Assembly: GCA_050084985.1 (NCBI GenBank)
Contig: JBITNC010000001.1
Location: forward strand, 24,676,001-24,740,000
Reading direction: 5' to 3'
DNA length: 64,000 nt
Source of the DNA: Nageia nagi
Taxonomy: Eukaryota; Pinophyta
Shown: positions 45,889 to 56,593 of the stretch, in pieces
Layout of the letters: each line of letters begins with the position of its first letter
Position numbering within the stretch: position 1 is the first letter of the stretch
Translations under genes and position numbers: made by a program
Notes under the pieces: model-generated
What the model was told of the DNA's origin: nothing
Database searches by the model: none
Seen by the model: only the letters and a program-made list of their open reading frames with translations

Positions 45889-46714
45889 ACCATCCCGGGC
45901 TTGCGGTCTTGTATTGCTTCAGGTGCTGTCCATTAACTGAAATTGGTAGTTTTCCAACTGCAATAAGACAGGATTCAGCATATACTGCTTGTCCATAGAC
46001 CTTCGGGAAAGTATTCACTCCGGAATTTTGGATTTGCAGAGAGAGATCCGGAGGAAAGGCTCTCAGGTAATACATTAAGGCTTGAAATTGCTGAGGCCTG
46101 ACTGGCATGGGTACTCTCGTCCACATTTTCTGGAATCTAATGTTGAAATCCGAGATATTTTCTTGTTCATATCTTTTGATTGAAGTGAACTGTGTTAACA
46201 AAGAAAAGGGATCTCCTAATTCATTAAACTCCAGGATAAAGGGCTCTGCCAGTTGAGCCCAAGTAGTGATGGATCCATTAGGAAGGCCCCTGTACCAATC
46301 CAGGACCTTTCCTTTGAAAGACTGAGCCAGTAATCTCATCATAACATCTTCATGCTGAATATTGTGAATCTTGGCTAAACCGGCAACATCAACACAGTGC
46401 TCATAAGCCGTTTTTTCTGAAGTTGCATCAAACTCCGGAAGGGTTTTGAAAACATTTGCTGGGATATCATGCAATACCGCCAGGGCTATTGGTACTCCAT
46501 TGTCCCATTCCGGATAAATATTCTGGACTGGATTAGCCATTCCAGGGAAGGTATTTCTAGTATGAAGATTGGATAATTCTGGCTTGATAAAGGATTTTAG
46601 GGAGTCGACACTATTCAGAGACTTGGACTTGATCAGGGTCTTTCTCCTAGGAGTATCTAACTTCCTAAACTTCGGTGCTTCTTTTGCTGCTCTAGTTTTA
46701 GATCTTGTCCACAT
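45887..46714 (-). CDS. Element C gag protein, intact frame
   Basis: 275 codons, ATG at 46714, no internal stop: the only long intact element gene here besides H gag. The N-terminus (MWTRSKTRAAKEAPKFRK) is strongly basic. From about residue 90 it is a gypsy-type retrotransposon gag core: TAYEHCVDVAGLAKIHNIQH, LLAQSFKGKVLDWYRGLP, GSITTWAQLAEPFILEFNEL, SIKRYEQENISDFNIRFQ. It lacks the zinc knuckle and protease normally following; the frame stops in the A22 tract. Gag without a knuckle could still assemble with a helper Gag. The open frame fits recent insertion or selection; I cannot tell which. Confidence 0.88.
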   Translation of the reverse strand: MWTRSKTRAAKEAPKFRKLDTPRRKTLIKSKSLNSVDSLKSFIKPELSNLHTRNTFPGMANPVQNIYPEWDNGVPIALAVLHDIPANVFKTLPEFDATSEKTAYEHCVDVAGLAKIHNIQHEDVMMRLLAQSFKGKVLDWYRGLPNGSITTWAQLAEPFILEFNELGDPFSLLTQFTSIKRYEQENISDFNIRFQKMWTRVPMPVRPQQFQALMYYLRAFPPDLSLQIQNSGVNTFPKVYGQAVYAESCLIAVGKLPISVNGQHLKQYKTASPGW

Positions 46715-46862
46715 AAACTCCAGGTTGCAAAAGAAAATGACAGGTTCAAAAGCACATATGATATTTACAAATAATTTGCTTTAATACATACCATGTATAG
46801 TGCTTCAGCAGAGTTGCCAATAAGTTTCTTCGTGTCCCACCGGGCATGCCAAAAAGAAATAC
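46715..46862 (-). other. Leader of element C
   Basis: 148 bp between the 5' LTR and gag on the minus strand. The sequence TTTGGCATGCCCGGTGGGAC starts about 10 bases after the LTR and may be the primer site, though I could not name the tRNA. Confidence 0.5.
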
Positions 46863-48463
46863 TGTTGATCAAGATTGTGTAATATGTGCGCCTGGAACAA
46901 TCTTAACCAAAGTAAATCATGAACAGACTGTGGGAGCAGCCTGCTCTCGGAGAAGGCCGGTTCCTTATCCATTGGGTAGAGAAAAAGTAACAGGAAAGAG
47001 ACAAAAGGGTAGGGTGCGAGAAATTCAAGCAAAAGGATAGGGTAACAGGAAAGGAAGTAAAAAGGATAGAGTAACGAGAGAGAAAGCAAAGGTAGATCAC
47101 TAGTTCAGCGCGGGCTTTCGCAGTATGCGAAACCTTGGCTTGAATCTAGTGTCGCAGCCACAGAACAAGTTCTCACTCTCTGAATAGCCTCCCAGCTTCT
47201 ACTCTACCATGTAGCAGACACAGTTATACTAGCAACTCGTGATTATTATTCAGGAAACAAGCTAAGCTGCCACAATGTAACCAAATTAAGAATAACAATT
47301 ACGAGTGCTATACAAGAAAGGTCAAGATGGTATCATATTGCCGGCCAAAAACTACAGGTCTTCGAGAACAAATGTAAAGGGCAATACTAGGCTTCCGACC
47401 CTTCTTTCACTTTATTTTCATATACTTATACTGTAGTAACAAAGTTACAAGATTTGTAGAATAGAAACGTTTACAAAAACAGCCTCAAGATTCTGGCCTT
47501 CTTGAATTGACACCACCTACATACGCCACTTGGCCATCTGTTACAAAGTTGGGCGGATTGCAGACGATACGGTTCCTTGATGATTATGCTCAGGCATCTT
47601 ACAGACTTCCTCTCTTTTGAGATTTTTTAATTCTCTGGCTCAGGCTCTTCAATCTTTCTTTGCGGGCCTATTTTCCTCCAGGACTCGGTTTCATTCACCA
47701 ATGTTAATCTTATTTCTTTCCCTGTCGTCAGCTTCATATCTCTGGAATATTTCGCTTTCCAGAGAGACTTGTGCTGATCTCATCGCCTCCGGGGCCGGTT
47801 TCATTCACTAATGTTAACTTTGCCTTTTCTTGTGACGTCATCCTCGGACTTCCGGAACGATTCGCCTTCAGGGCTCCGGATACTGAATTACTCCTTCCTG
47901 ATGTCATTTCTTCCGGACTCCGATTTTCCTCAAAATGTTAACTTCGTTTTTTGCCATGACATCAGCTTCATATGTCCGAAATGCTCTATTCACTGACTCC
48001 GGGCCTTTTAGTTCCTCTTGCTGACCTCTTCATCTCTGGAACCCGGTTCCATTCAGAATGTGAACATTGTTTCCCCGTGACGTCATCATTTCATTTCTCC
48101 GGAATGCTCTACTCAATGGCTCCGAATACTAAACTACTACTTGCTGACGTCATTTCTTCCGGGTCCCGGTTTCCTTTGCAAATGTGAGTTTCATCTTTTT
48201 TGTGACGTCATCTTCATATCTCCAGAATGCTTTGTTTCCCGGAGAAACTTATGCTGACTTTATCTTTTCCGGAACTTGGTCTTCACCAAAATATAACTAT
48301 CTTATCCTCCGCACGTCTCCACTTCAGTCCGAAAAACTTTACTCTGACTCCGGGCTGCTTTATCCGCTCCGGAAAAACTCCCGGGGATCTTAAAATGAAT
48401 CCGTAGAGGCAGGTAGAGTACACCGGGGGTTTACTTCAGGGATTTATTATGTAGGAATCTACA
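46863..48463 (-). repeat. 5' LTR of element C
   Basis: Partner of 44135-45737, same modular TGACGTCA/TCCGGA structure (47820-48260). Differences between copies include CCGG changed to CCAG or CTGG, and TGACGTCA changed to TGACATCA (near 47958). Confidence 0.9.
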
Positions 48464-49451
48464 CTACCACCACCTAATTCATTATACCCTACACATATAC
48501 CCTCCTTTTTGATGCTTCCTAGGGTATATATTGAAGCTTCAACTTCATCGATGGAACCTAAGGGAGTTATTAGAAAGTTCAAGCCAAGACTTAGACCATC
48601 ACGCACTACTTGTTTCATATCCCATCTATTCTCAAACATCCATTAAAGGAAAATGTCCTTTTCACCTTCGATTGAGGCCTTCTTACTATTACCATTTGAG
48701 TCATGGATGTTGGGTCATTTGTAAGAAATCCATACACCAATGTCATTTGAGGATTGTAAATCATTTCGTGTCATGTTAAAAGAAATAATAAAAATAACAA
48801 AAATATTAAAAAATATAAAAAATTATAAAAATGAGCATAATTTGTATATATGTGTTATATATATGTATCACTTGATCTTTGTATGCTTATTAATTATTTT
48901 CATGCAAATAAAAGCTTTATATAGTATGTTTATACAACTTTCTTCAATCTTTGAATTTTGCATATGTAATATTGAAAGTGATGGGTTGTATTCAACAAAC
49001 AAACATCATGAGTCATCCTCATTGTGTTTTTGAACCCACTAATCAATGTATAGTTTACTTGTATCACATTCCACCTATCCATTGTGAGTTATCTTCCCTA
49101 CACATTCCATGTTCACCTTGTACATTCTCGAGTGATCCTATAGAGAGTTAGGTCCTATCATTACATGTAGACACAAATTGCTTTTTTGAGTTGCTTGATG
49201 ATGTTCAACATAAAATCTTATCAATGGAAGCCTTTTCGAGCCTTCTAGATGTATATGATCAAGCCTGCTTTGCTCTCAAAAGTTCCTTTTTTGTGTGTAT
49301 CACCATTAATCATGAACCATGCTACGAAACTTGCATAATTTATGACATAACCAACGAGGAGTTTCTCCAAAACCTCATTTGTTTATTTTCTAAACTAGAC
49401 TTCATATGGAGGATTACAATTAATGCTTGTGTCAATACGTTCTTATGTTAA
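48464..49451 (+). other. Unrecognised coding-like stretch in element D
   Basis: Host sequence of D resumes after C. Two plus-strand stretches keep a frame: PPNSLYPTHIPSFLML to about 48640, and 48951-49451, broken by one TAG at 49149, rich in Cys and hydrophobic residues (FFELLDDVQHKILSMEAFSS near 49165). No family recognised. It lies between integrase and the unseen 3' LTR, where some plant gypsy elements carry an extra ORF. It may equally be chance. Confidence 0.35.
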
Positions 49452-51421
49452 CTTATTACATTCTATGGTCCACTTTCATTACACCCTCATGAGTCATTCA
49501 ACATACTTACCATTGCTTATGTAATAGCACAAAATATTTTCCATTAGGATTCTATGTTTTTTATTTTTATGACTTTTCATACAACACACTAGTCCATTGA
49601 TCATGCCATTCATATGCTATGTCATTTTCACACCATCTCTATAGTTAGTTATTGCAATCCTTCATACGAAATGTATTTAATCATGAAGAGTCAGATGAGG
49701 ACTAAAAAAAATCATATATATATACTAAAAAATTATAATCCTTAAGCATCTTGGTTATTAGGGTGTGCTTCCCTTTGTGTTCATACCATACCATTGTGTT
49801 TATATTGTTTATTACTTCTATCATCATAAACATATTAAGTGTCAAACATGATGATCCTAGTCTCTTATCAAGATACACATGCAAGCCATACATTCATCCA
49901 CATATTGTTCATATATATAGCTGTACATATAAATAAAGTAGTTTGAGTATAATATGCATATTCTATTTTGTCAAAATGTATTCCATAAAGCTTTTAAAAC
50001 TTTGGATGATAAATAGACATAACTGATGCACTATTAGGGTATTATGAACTCATTCACTTTAGCACATTTTAAAATCTCAAAGCAATAAAAAACCAAATGT
50101 TACTTGAGCATAATTTGAAGTGATTATTCATTCTATTATTTCTTTTCATCTTGAACTAAAGAGATAGGATAGAAAAAAAAATAGTAAAAAAAGATACAAA
50201 AAAAATTTGAAAAAATAGTAAAAAATATTCAAAAAAAGAAAAAGAAAAAGAAAAATTAAAAGGAAGAAGTAGAATTCTTAGGTGATTACAGTATTCTCTA
50301 TTAGGGATATGAGCACTTGACTGGTAATAGAGCAAGGTTGTAATAGGATCTAGGGGTTAGTCTTCAATGGGGCTATGGACACCCATATGGCAATGAGGTA
50401 TACCTTATGAAGTGGTGACATGTATACTCTCTATGATGGACCTCTACATGTTTCATATAGATGAATCACCTATATGAAACTTTAAGTTTGTGAGTATTAA
50501 GAGAAGAAATGAATATCATTGCACACACATGAGTTCATAATAAAATTAGGTGCATTATAATATTATTTTATATCATCTCTAGTAGATGAAACAAAAATGA
50601 AATATTATTTGATGAAGTTAATTTGAATATTTTATTCACTATACTTATTTATAGTATTATACGTTCATTTCACCTCACAATATATATATTATTATTATGA
50701 TTTTGGTAAATTAACTAGGATGTTATGTTTGAGATTCAAATAGTTATTCCATTCATTCATATTTACTACCCATGAGTATAAATTTACATCCATATGTCCA
50801 TACAACCATTCCATTTATACCATTTCACATATGTGTATTATCCCACTATTCGTGTTCAAAACCATGTGTATAAATAACCAAGAACGAAAAATGATAATAT
50901 CTGATTTCGTACTATTATAAATAAAATATTATCCTAAATTATAACTTTATTGTTATAAGAGTATAATGATAAGATTAATAACAAAATAAATTATTAACAA
51001 TTACATCATCCATAAATCATAATCACATCATGCAGGAACCATTTACCCATAAAATATTAAAATATATTATTATACAACATAATGTAAACCAACATTAACA
51101 TTTCATCAATATGTAATATAATATTAAAATTAAACAAGACCCTAAGTCCATCATCCATTAAAATAATATGATAACATCAAAATAATAAATCATAAAAACA
51201 TCATCATAACTATGAGCATGAGTATCCAAATATACCATTATATATATAAAAAAAATCATAAAATTCCATCATCTAACCATCCATATCATCCATCCAATAA
51301 AATCAATCATGATCTTCATGATAGAAAAAAGAATGTAGTGTAACACTATCATTGAATATAAGTCTATAACATGATATCATAAGCTAAAAATAAAATAGCA
51401 TAACAAAAAGAGACTAAATAC
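49452..51421. other. Element D 3' region, AT-rich
   Basis: About 2 kb of AT-rich sequence with an A-rich patch at 50164-50268 (repeated A4G/A5G). No coding or RNA feature recognised. Confidence 0.4.
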
Positions 51422-52465
51422 TCAATCCTTAGGAGCATCCTTGTAAGTAGCACCCTCACCATCTTCCTGGCTATTGGTATCATCTACATCTTGGTCCCTT
51501 TTAGAGGATGTTGATGGTATACCTATACTCCTCTCTTATCCTACTACTCAAATCTCTGATGATGCATACCTATGATGAGAAGAGGTAGCATTAACACTCC
51601 TACTAGGAGAAGTTGTAGTGCCACCTCTACCTATCCATGCCCTGATGCCACCCTATTCCTCACTAGCCATCACCATAGGAAGTGTATGAATATCCAAAGG
51701 GATGTAACGCAAAGGAGGAATATGATACTCCAAATTGAATGTGTATGTTAGAAAACCCACCAATAAAGTATCAGATACTCCATGGTAGTAGTCTCTCTAT
51801 ATACATATATCCCTAACACAAGTGGATGAGTGTCTTTCTATGACAACTGCAACCCCCTCTGCTCTGGCCTACTATTGTAAGAACTAGATCATAGCTCATG
51901 TTATACCACTCTCTTTCCTATACCTATCTTGATTCATTATATACCTAAGAATGTCCTTATTTATGTACCTAAAAATTGGATTTGAGTGCACAAAGACTCA
52001 TTATCTTGAAAATATTGATCAAGGAATGATCATGATTTCCCAAGTAAAAACTTGATCTCCTTAATCTTGCCAAATAATGAGTCATAACTACAAACTAATG
52101 GGACTCATCTCTCCTCCTCTAGAGCTTCCTCATCTACATCGATCTCCTCCTCAGCCTGTGTCTCCATCATAGATATGTCCTCTAAAGGATCCATCTCAAT
52201 ATCATGCTCCCCCTCTACACTAGGTCTTATACTAGGGTCCTCCATATGCTACCACACTCAATGACCTTGGTTGTCCTCCTTGACCTCCTCCAGCTTATCC
52301 TACCATAAAGAAGAAAAAACCTTTGTCACCCTTACATCATCTGCATCTAACTCCTCAAAATCTTAATCCTCCTTATGATTAGGCTCAACATAGACCAAAC
52401 ACTCTAGACCCTCTACGAGAAGGGTGCCCTCTCTCTGATGCCTTTTAAGATCTGGAGGAACATCC
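51422..52465 (-). pseudogene. Antisense ORF remnant of element D
   Basis: On the minus strand, opposite to D, a coding remnant of about 345 codons can be followed from the G insertion (52465) to a TGA at 51424. The first part is acidic: EGEHDIEMDPLEDISMMETQ then AEEEIDVDEEALEEER. Next come FGKIKEIKFLLGKS and FLDQYFQDNESLC; one frameshift near 51990; then FRYINKDILRYIMNQDRYRK, ARAEGVAVVIERHSS, GFLTYTFNLEYHIPPLRYIP, and a Ser/Thr-rich, acidic tail. About 15 stops interrupt it, most TAG/TGA/TAA at positions readable as Gln, Trp or Arg. I do not recognise the protein. Tat-lineage elements such as Grande are known to carry an antisense accessory gene here, which is the best fit. Confidence 0.55.
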
Positions 52466-52968
52466 TATTGGAATGTATAATGCATTATTGTAAAGGTTTT
52501 GTATTAAATATTCTATGTAAGTTCACTAATACTTAAGGATATCAATTGATAACTCAAGTATTTAAGTGAATATGATAATGTAACTTGTCCTACACTCCAT
52601 GTCATGAGCATGCCCCTTGGGTAAAAAGATGTGCATGTCATGCTTTTGTACATTGGATAAAAGGGTGATCCAAAGAGGGATTTTGGCCTATAAATAGAAG
52701 ACTCCCTCTTTGTGATTACACACCAATTGTGAAGTAAAGTTATGCTATAGGATAGAAGTGTAGGAGTTGATATTAGGAGGATTGTAAGAGAATTATATTT
52801 GTGATTGAAGTAAAGATCTAGTTAGTGGATGTACTCCTAGTTAGAGGAACCACCTACATCTTGTGTTATGTTTGTGAGATTGCTTTGCAAGTTTGTTAGA
52901 TGTGTATTATGAGATTTCATGTGATCTTGAGAGTTTAGAATTGTTCTTGTTATAGTTCAATTCTGTCA
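52466..52968 (+). repeat. 5' LTR of element G
   Basis: It starts TATTGGAATGTATAATG (the first TG has become TA) and ends TTCAATTCTGTCA before the primer site TTTGGTATTAGATCT. It is similar to the A LTR in the segments CTATGTAAGTTCA, CTATAAATAGA and GGATGTACTCC. The partner LTR is not in the window. Confidence 0.75.
52689..52697 (+). promoter_or_regulatory. TATA box of element G LTR
   Basis: TATAAATAG followed by AAGACTCCCTC, at the position matching the A LTR TATA box. Confidence 0.65.
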
Positions 52969-54713
52969 TTTGGTATTAGATCTCCTTGGAAGCTCCTCTT
53001 CACATTCTTGGTGTGGAAGTTCTACTTCTTGGTGCTCTTCATTTCTCATCCTACTCTTCCTTGTTGAGGTAAAAGTATTATGAAGGTATAAACATCCTTA
53101 CTTCTTTTGAATTATTACATTATGCTACTAACATATTATTTGTTATGTTAGTTCTTTTTTAAGCAAAATATGGTTAGCACATTTTTTTATATATACTAAC
53201 CTCCTATGATTATTGCAATTTTTTTTCAAAATTTTTATTTAAAAAAAATAAAGGTTAGTATACAAAACTTGTGTAATATTAACACTAACAATTTTTTTTG
53301 TGTGCTATATGCTAGTTCATTTGTTTCCTAAAATCTTAGAACTAGCAATATGATGTAACCCATTTGTTTATACTAATCTCTATTTTTTGTTACATGCAAT
53401 TTAAAAAAAAAATTTGGTAACTATGTTGCTATATAATATTTTATATTAAAAGATTATTTGTATACTAATAAAAAAATCATATTAAAAGATTATTTGTTAT
53501 AAGATTAGTATACACAATTAATAATAAAAATTTGTCACTATTCAATAAATGATTTTAGAAATACAGAAGGACAACTTCAAATTCGATCTGATGCATTAAA
53601 ATTTTCAAAGGGTTATGAAGCCTAGCTGATAGATGTTTAGATAAATCTATTTGACTTTCTCACCCATCCTCCCTTGTTTTACTTGCATGACCTTTTAAAT
53701 TTCCTTATGGGTTGTTGGCTACCACCTCCCTTATTCTTCGCATATCCTCCACTACCATTTGAACCTACTCGCATAAGGTTTCCCATCTCATCCACCATTG
53801 GGTTTCTCTCACTTAGGTCCATCTTAACCCTCATTTGGTGGTGACTTGACCATCTCCTTCTCTCCCTCTCATGCCCTTTCCTATCATGTTCAAACCATTG
53901 CATTTGTTAGATGTTGCATCAAGTCTATTGTGCCCCTCGCTTGGCTGCATTTTAGGTCTATCATAGCCTTCACTAGGCTACATTCACATTCTTTACATCC
54001 CTCGTGGCTATTGTTCTCCATGTGTGCTTGTAAAAGATTGCTACAAATGGCCTATTTATAAAGTCAAGGGAGCTCAACAACTCCCTGGCCACCTCAGGAT
54101 TAGAGGTTACACCATAGGAGTTGATCCCAAGTTGAAGGCCTTTTATTTTGACATTGTTTATAGCTGTAAGAGAAGCCATTTGGCTAAGGCTAGCCTCTTA
54201 TCCTTGCATGGCCCCTTGCTCATGGCTCCTTGCTGCCTCCTTTGTGCCATTTATTTTGTTATTCTTTAATACATCTAGAAGCATTAACTCCTTTTGCAAA
54301 TAATATACTCCAAATTATATTTTTTGTTCTTATCTTAATAAAAACCTATCTAGTTCATTAAATTTTTCAATATTGCTTTCGAGTCACCTTTTATTTAATG
54401 CACCTAGAAACTTTAAATCTTTGCAAAGCATATACTCAAGGCCTAAAACTTTTTGGAAGGGTAAAATATATATTTTTTACTTAAGGTGATTGTTTTACAT
54501 TTTACTTCAAATATTTAAAACATTTATACATTATGTTTAATAAATTCAAAACTTGCTTTTATTAACATAATGATAATGCTTAAAGTTTTTTTTTTTTTTT
54601 TTATAAAGGTGCAACTTAGACAATGTAGCTTTTTTATCTTCTCATATTACTTAAGTAAAAGAGGTATTCTTTTTACTAATTTATTTTTAAGGATCTTGTC
54701 TTAAGTAAAAAGG
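52969..54713 (+). other. Leader of element G, part 1
   Basis: A primer site at 52970, then a leader of about 100 nt ending in the donor TTGAG/GTAAAAG (GT at 53069-53070), as in A. The rest is AT-rich except for a less AT-rich block at about 53640-54280, which looks foreign to its surroundings. On the minus strand 53903-53679 it reads HDRKGHERERRRWSSHHQMR, a basic frame. I recognise no family. By analogy with the PPR fragment in A it may be captured host sequence. Confidence 0.5.
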
Positions 54714-56529
54714 TGTTGAGCATGTGTGTTTGTCATTGTTGTCAACACGTGGTTTTGGTAAAGACCGAGTTCCGGAGGTGATGAGGTCAGCAAGGAGAAT
54801 TGAAAAGTTGGGGTTAGTAAATTAAGCGTTCCAGAATGAAATGCTAAAAGCTCAATTATGGAAAAAACCAAGTTCTGGAGAAAGTGAGTAGAGCATTCCG
54901 GAAGCATGAAGATGATGTCACAGGAAGAACGATGTTCACATTTTTGAATGAAACCGGGTTCCGGAGATGATGAGGTCAGCAAGGGGTGGATAAAAGTCCG
55001 AAGAGAAAAGTCTGGAGATAAAAGTCCGAAGATAAGAGTCCGGAGATAAAAGTTCAGAGAGAAAAGTTCAGAGATAAAAGTCCGAAGATAAAAGTCCAGA
55101 GATAAAAGTCCAGAGAGAAAAGTCCGAAGATAAAAGTCCGGAGATAAAAGTCCGGAGATAAAAGTTCGGAGAGAAAAGTCTGGAGATAAAAGTCCGAAGA
55201 TAAAAGTTCGAAGAGAAAAGTCCAGAGATAAAAGTTCGGAGATAAAAGTCCGGAGATAAAAGTTCGAAGATAAAAGTCCGGAGATAAAAGATCGGAGATA
55301 AAAGTCTGGAGATAAAAGTCTGGAGATAAAAGTGCAGAGATAAAAGTGTGAAGATAAAATTCCGGAGATAAAAGTCCAAAGATAAAAGTTCGGAGAGAAA
55401 AGTCTGGAGATAAAAGTTCGGAGATAAAAGTTCGAAGATAAAAGTCTGGACATTATGGGAAGCATTTTACTCTACTTCTGGAGTCCAAAGAAGATGTTAG
55501 CAGTTGGTGTTGAAAAGTCTAGAAGGCCATGCAGATACCTTAGAACTCTCTTCCGGAGTCCAGAGATGATGACATCATGGTGTATACAATAAACATCTGG
55601 TAAGCTAATCAATTGCTCTAGGCTATAGAAAGAGACTTCGGAACTAAGGCAAGAGAAACCCAGAACTACCATTATGAAGAAGAAAAGAGTTCAAGATTAT
55701 CAAAAATAATCAGATACTGTCAAATCTTCGAAATTAGTGAAGAAAGAGCTACACTTATCTGAACAACTCTGTTTGAGCAATAGGAGCGTTCGTCAGTTAC
55801 AGCAGTTACAAATAAAGATTTCTTTTCAGTTTGTTTTTGATAATGTGTCATGATAGGAACAGATTCTCGGGGGTTTTCTTGATGTGTAACGATTGTAGGA
55901 ACGGATGTGAAAAGTATGGATAGGAGATAGTGTGGAAAAATGTGGTTGAAGGGAAGTATCAGGGGAAGTGTGGTAAGAGTGTGAAAGAGGAGAGAAGTGT
56001 GGAGAAGAGTGGTCGTGGAGGTAATAGGGTGGAAGAGGGGAGTATCAGGAGAATGTGAAGTGAGCAAATGAATATGCAGATAGGAGTGTGATTATTTAAG
56101 TGTGTTACTTTGGAGCTGTGTGCAGAGATAAAATAGTGAACATCAGAGCTAGACCATTGAGGGTCTTCTAGAACTGTATTCCTTCCTCCTTTTTGAATGT
56201 TGTCTCAAGTGGGTGCTTAAGAGCTGGAGTTGGTGCTCCAAGCAGTAGGTGCTGCTATTTGCAAAGTGGTAGTTGGTGCTACCCTTCACAATTGGTACTA
56301 TGAATCTGTAAGCTTTCTTTAATGGCTGGATTTGGATTGGTGTCCAAGCAATCATTTTTGGGGATGTAGCCAATCTGGTGAACCTCGTTACATCTGGTGT
56401 TGTGTGATGTACTGGTGTGCTTGCTCAATTTTCTCTGGCTTCTAATCTATCTTTATTTAAGAAGGTTAAATTGATTATTTTTATATACACTGATTCACCC
56501 CCCCTCTCAGTGTCACTCGAAGTCCAATA
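54714..56529 (+). repeat. 5' LTR of element H
   Basis: TGTTGAGCATG to CGAAGTCCAATA. It contains two copies of a TTCCGGAGGTGATGAGGTCA-like module (about 54770 and 54955), the minisatellite, and a unique U5-proximal part. Confidence 0.93.
54988..55450 (+). repeat. 14-bp minisatellite in the H 5' LTR
   Basis: About 33 tandem units of AGATAAAAGTCCGG. The AAAAGT backbone is nearly constant (AGAT sometimes AGAG), while the CCGG core varies as CCGA, CCAG, TCGG, CTGG, TCGA or TCAG. Because 14 is not a multiple of 3 and no unit phase makes a stop, the minus strand is open over 250 codons without being a gene. Confidence 0.95.
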
Positions 56530-56551
56530 ATTGGTATCAGAGCCAGGTTCC
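56530..56551 (+). other. Primer binding site of element H
   Basis: ATTGGTATCAGAGCCAGGTT follows the LTR: a full match to the complement of the plant initiator tRNA-Met 3' end over TGGTATCAGAGCCAGGTT. Confidence 0.95.
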
Positions 56552-56593
56552 TACTTAGGCTATAACAGCTAAGGAGATCCTGGTAGTGGCACT

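Larger units (their letters stand above)
44135..48463 (-). mobile_element. Element C: non-autonomous LTR element carrying only gag
   Basis: LTRs 44135-45737 (1,603 bp) and 46863-48463 (1,601 bp), flanked by a perfect duplication CTACC (44130-44134, 48464-48468). The 1,125-bp interior holds one open gag frame on the minus strand and no protease or pol. It has the layout of the TR-GAG type of non-autonomous element: long LTRs plus gag. The LTRs differ by about 2-3% by eye, mainly transitions. C is richer in GC than its host D, so it is a later insertion. Confidence 0.9.

Noticed and set aside
44781-48393. Paired plus-strand frames of 60-71 codons at 44781-45667 and 47617-48393
   Set aside because: They are copies within the two C LTRs, antisense to C, composed of the Ser/Leu/Pro-rich translation of the TCCGGA/TGACGTCA modules.
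44135-48463. Endogenous pararetrovirus
   Set aside because: Direct LTRs, a 5-bp target duplication and a gypsy-type gag without movement protein or viral coat motifs point to an LTR retrotransposon.
54701-55465. 254-codon open frame on the minus strand, rich in Phe, Leu and Ser
   Set aside because: It is a by-product of the 14-bp minisatellite: three units make 42 bp, or 14 residues, and no phase gives a stop, so several frames are open. It has no start context, and the other LTR array is broken differently.
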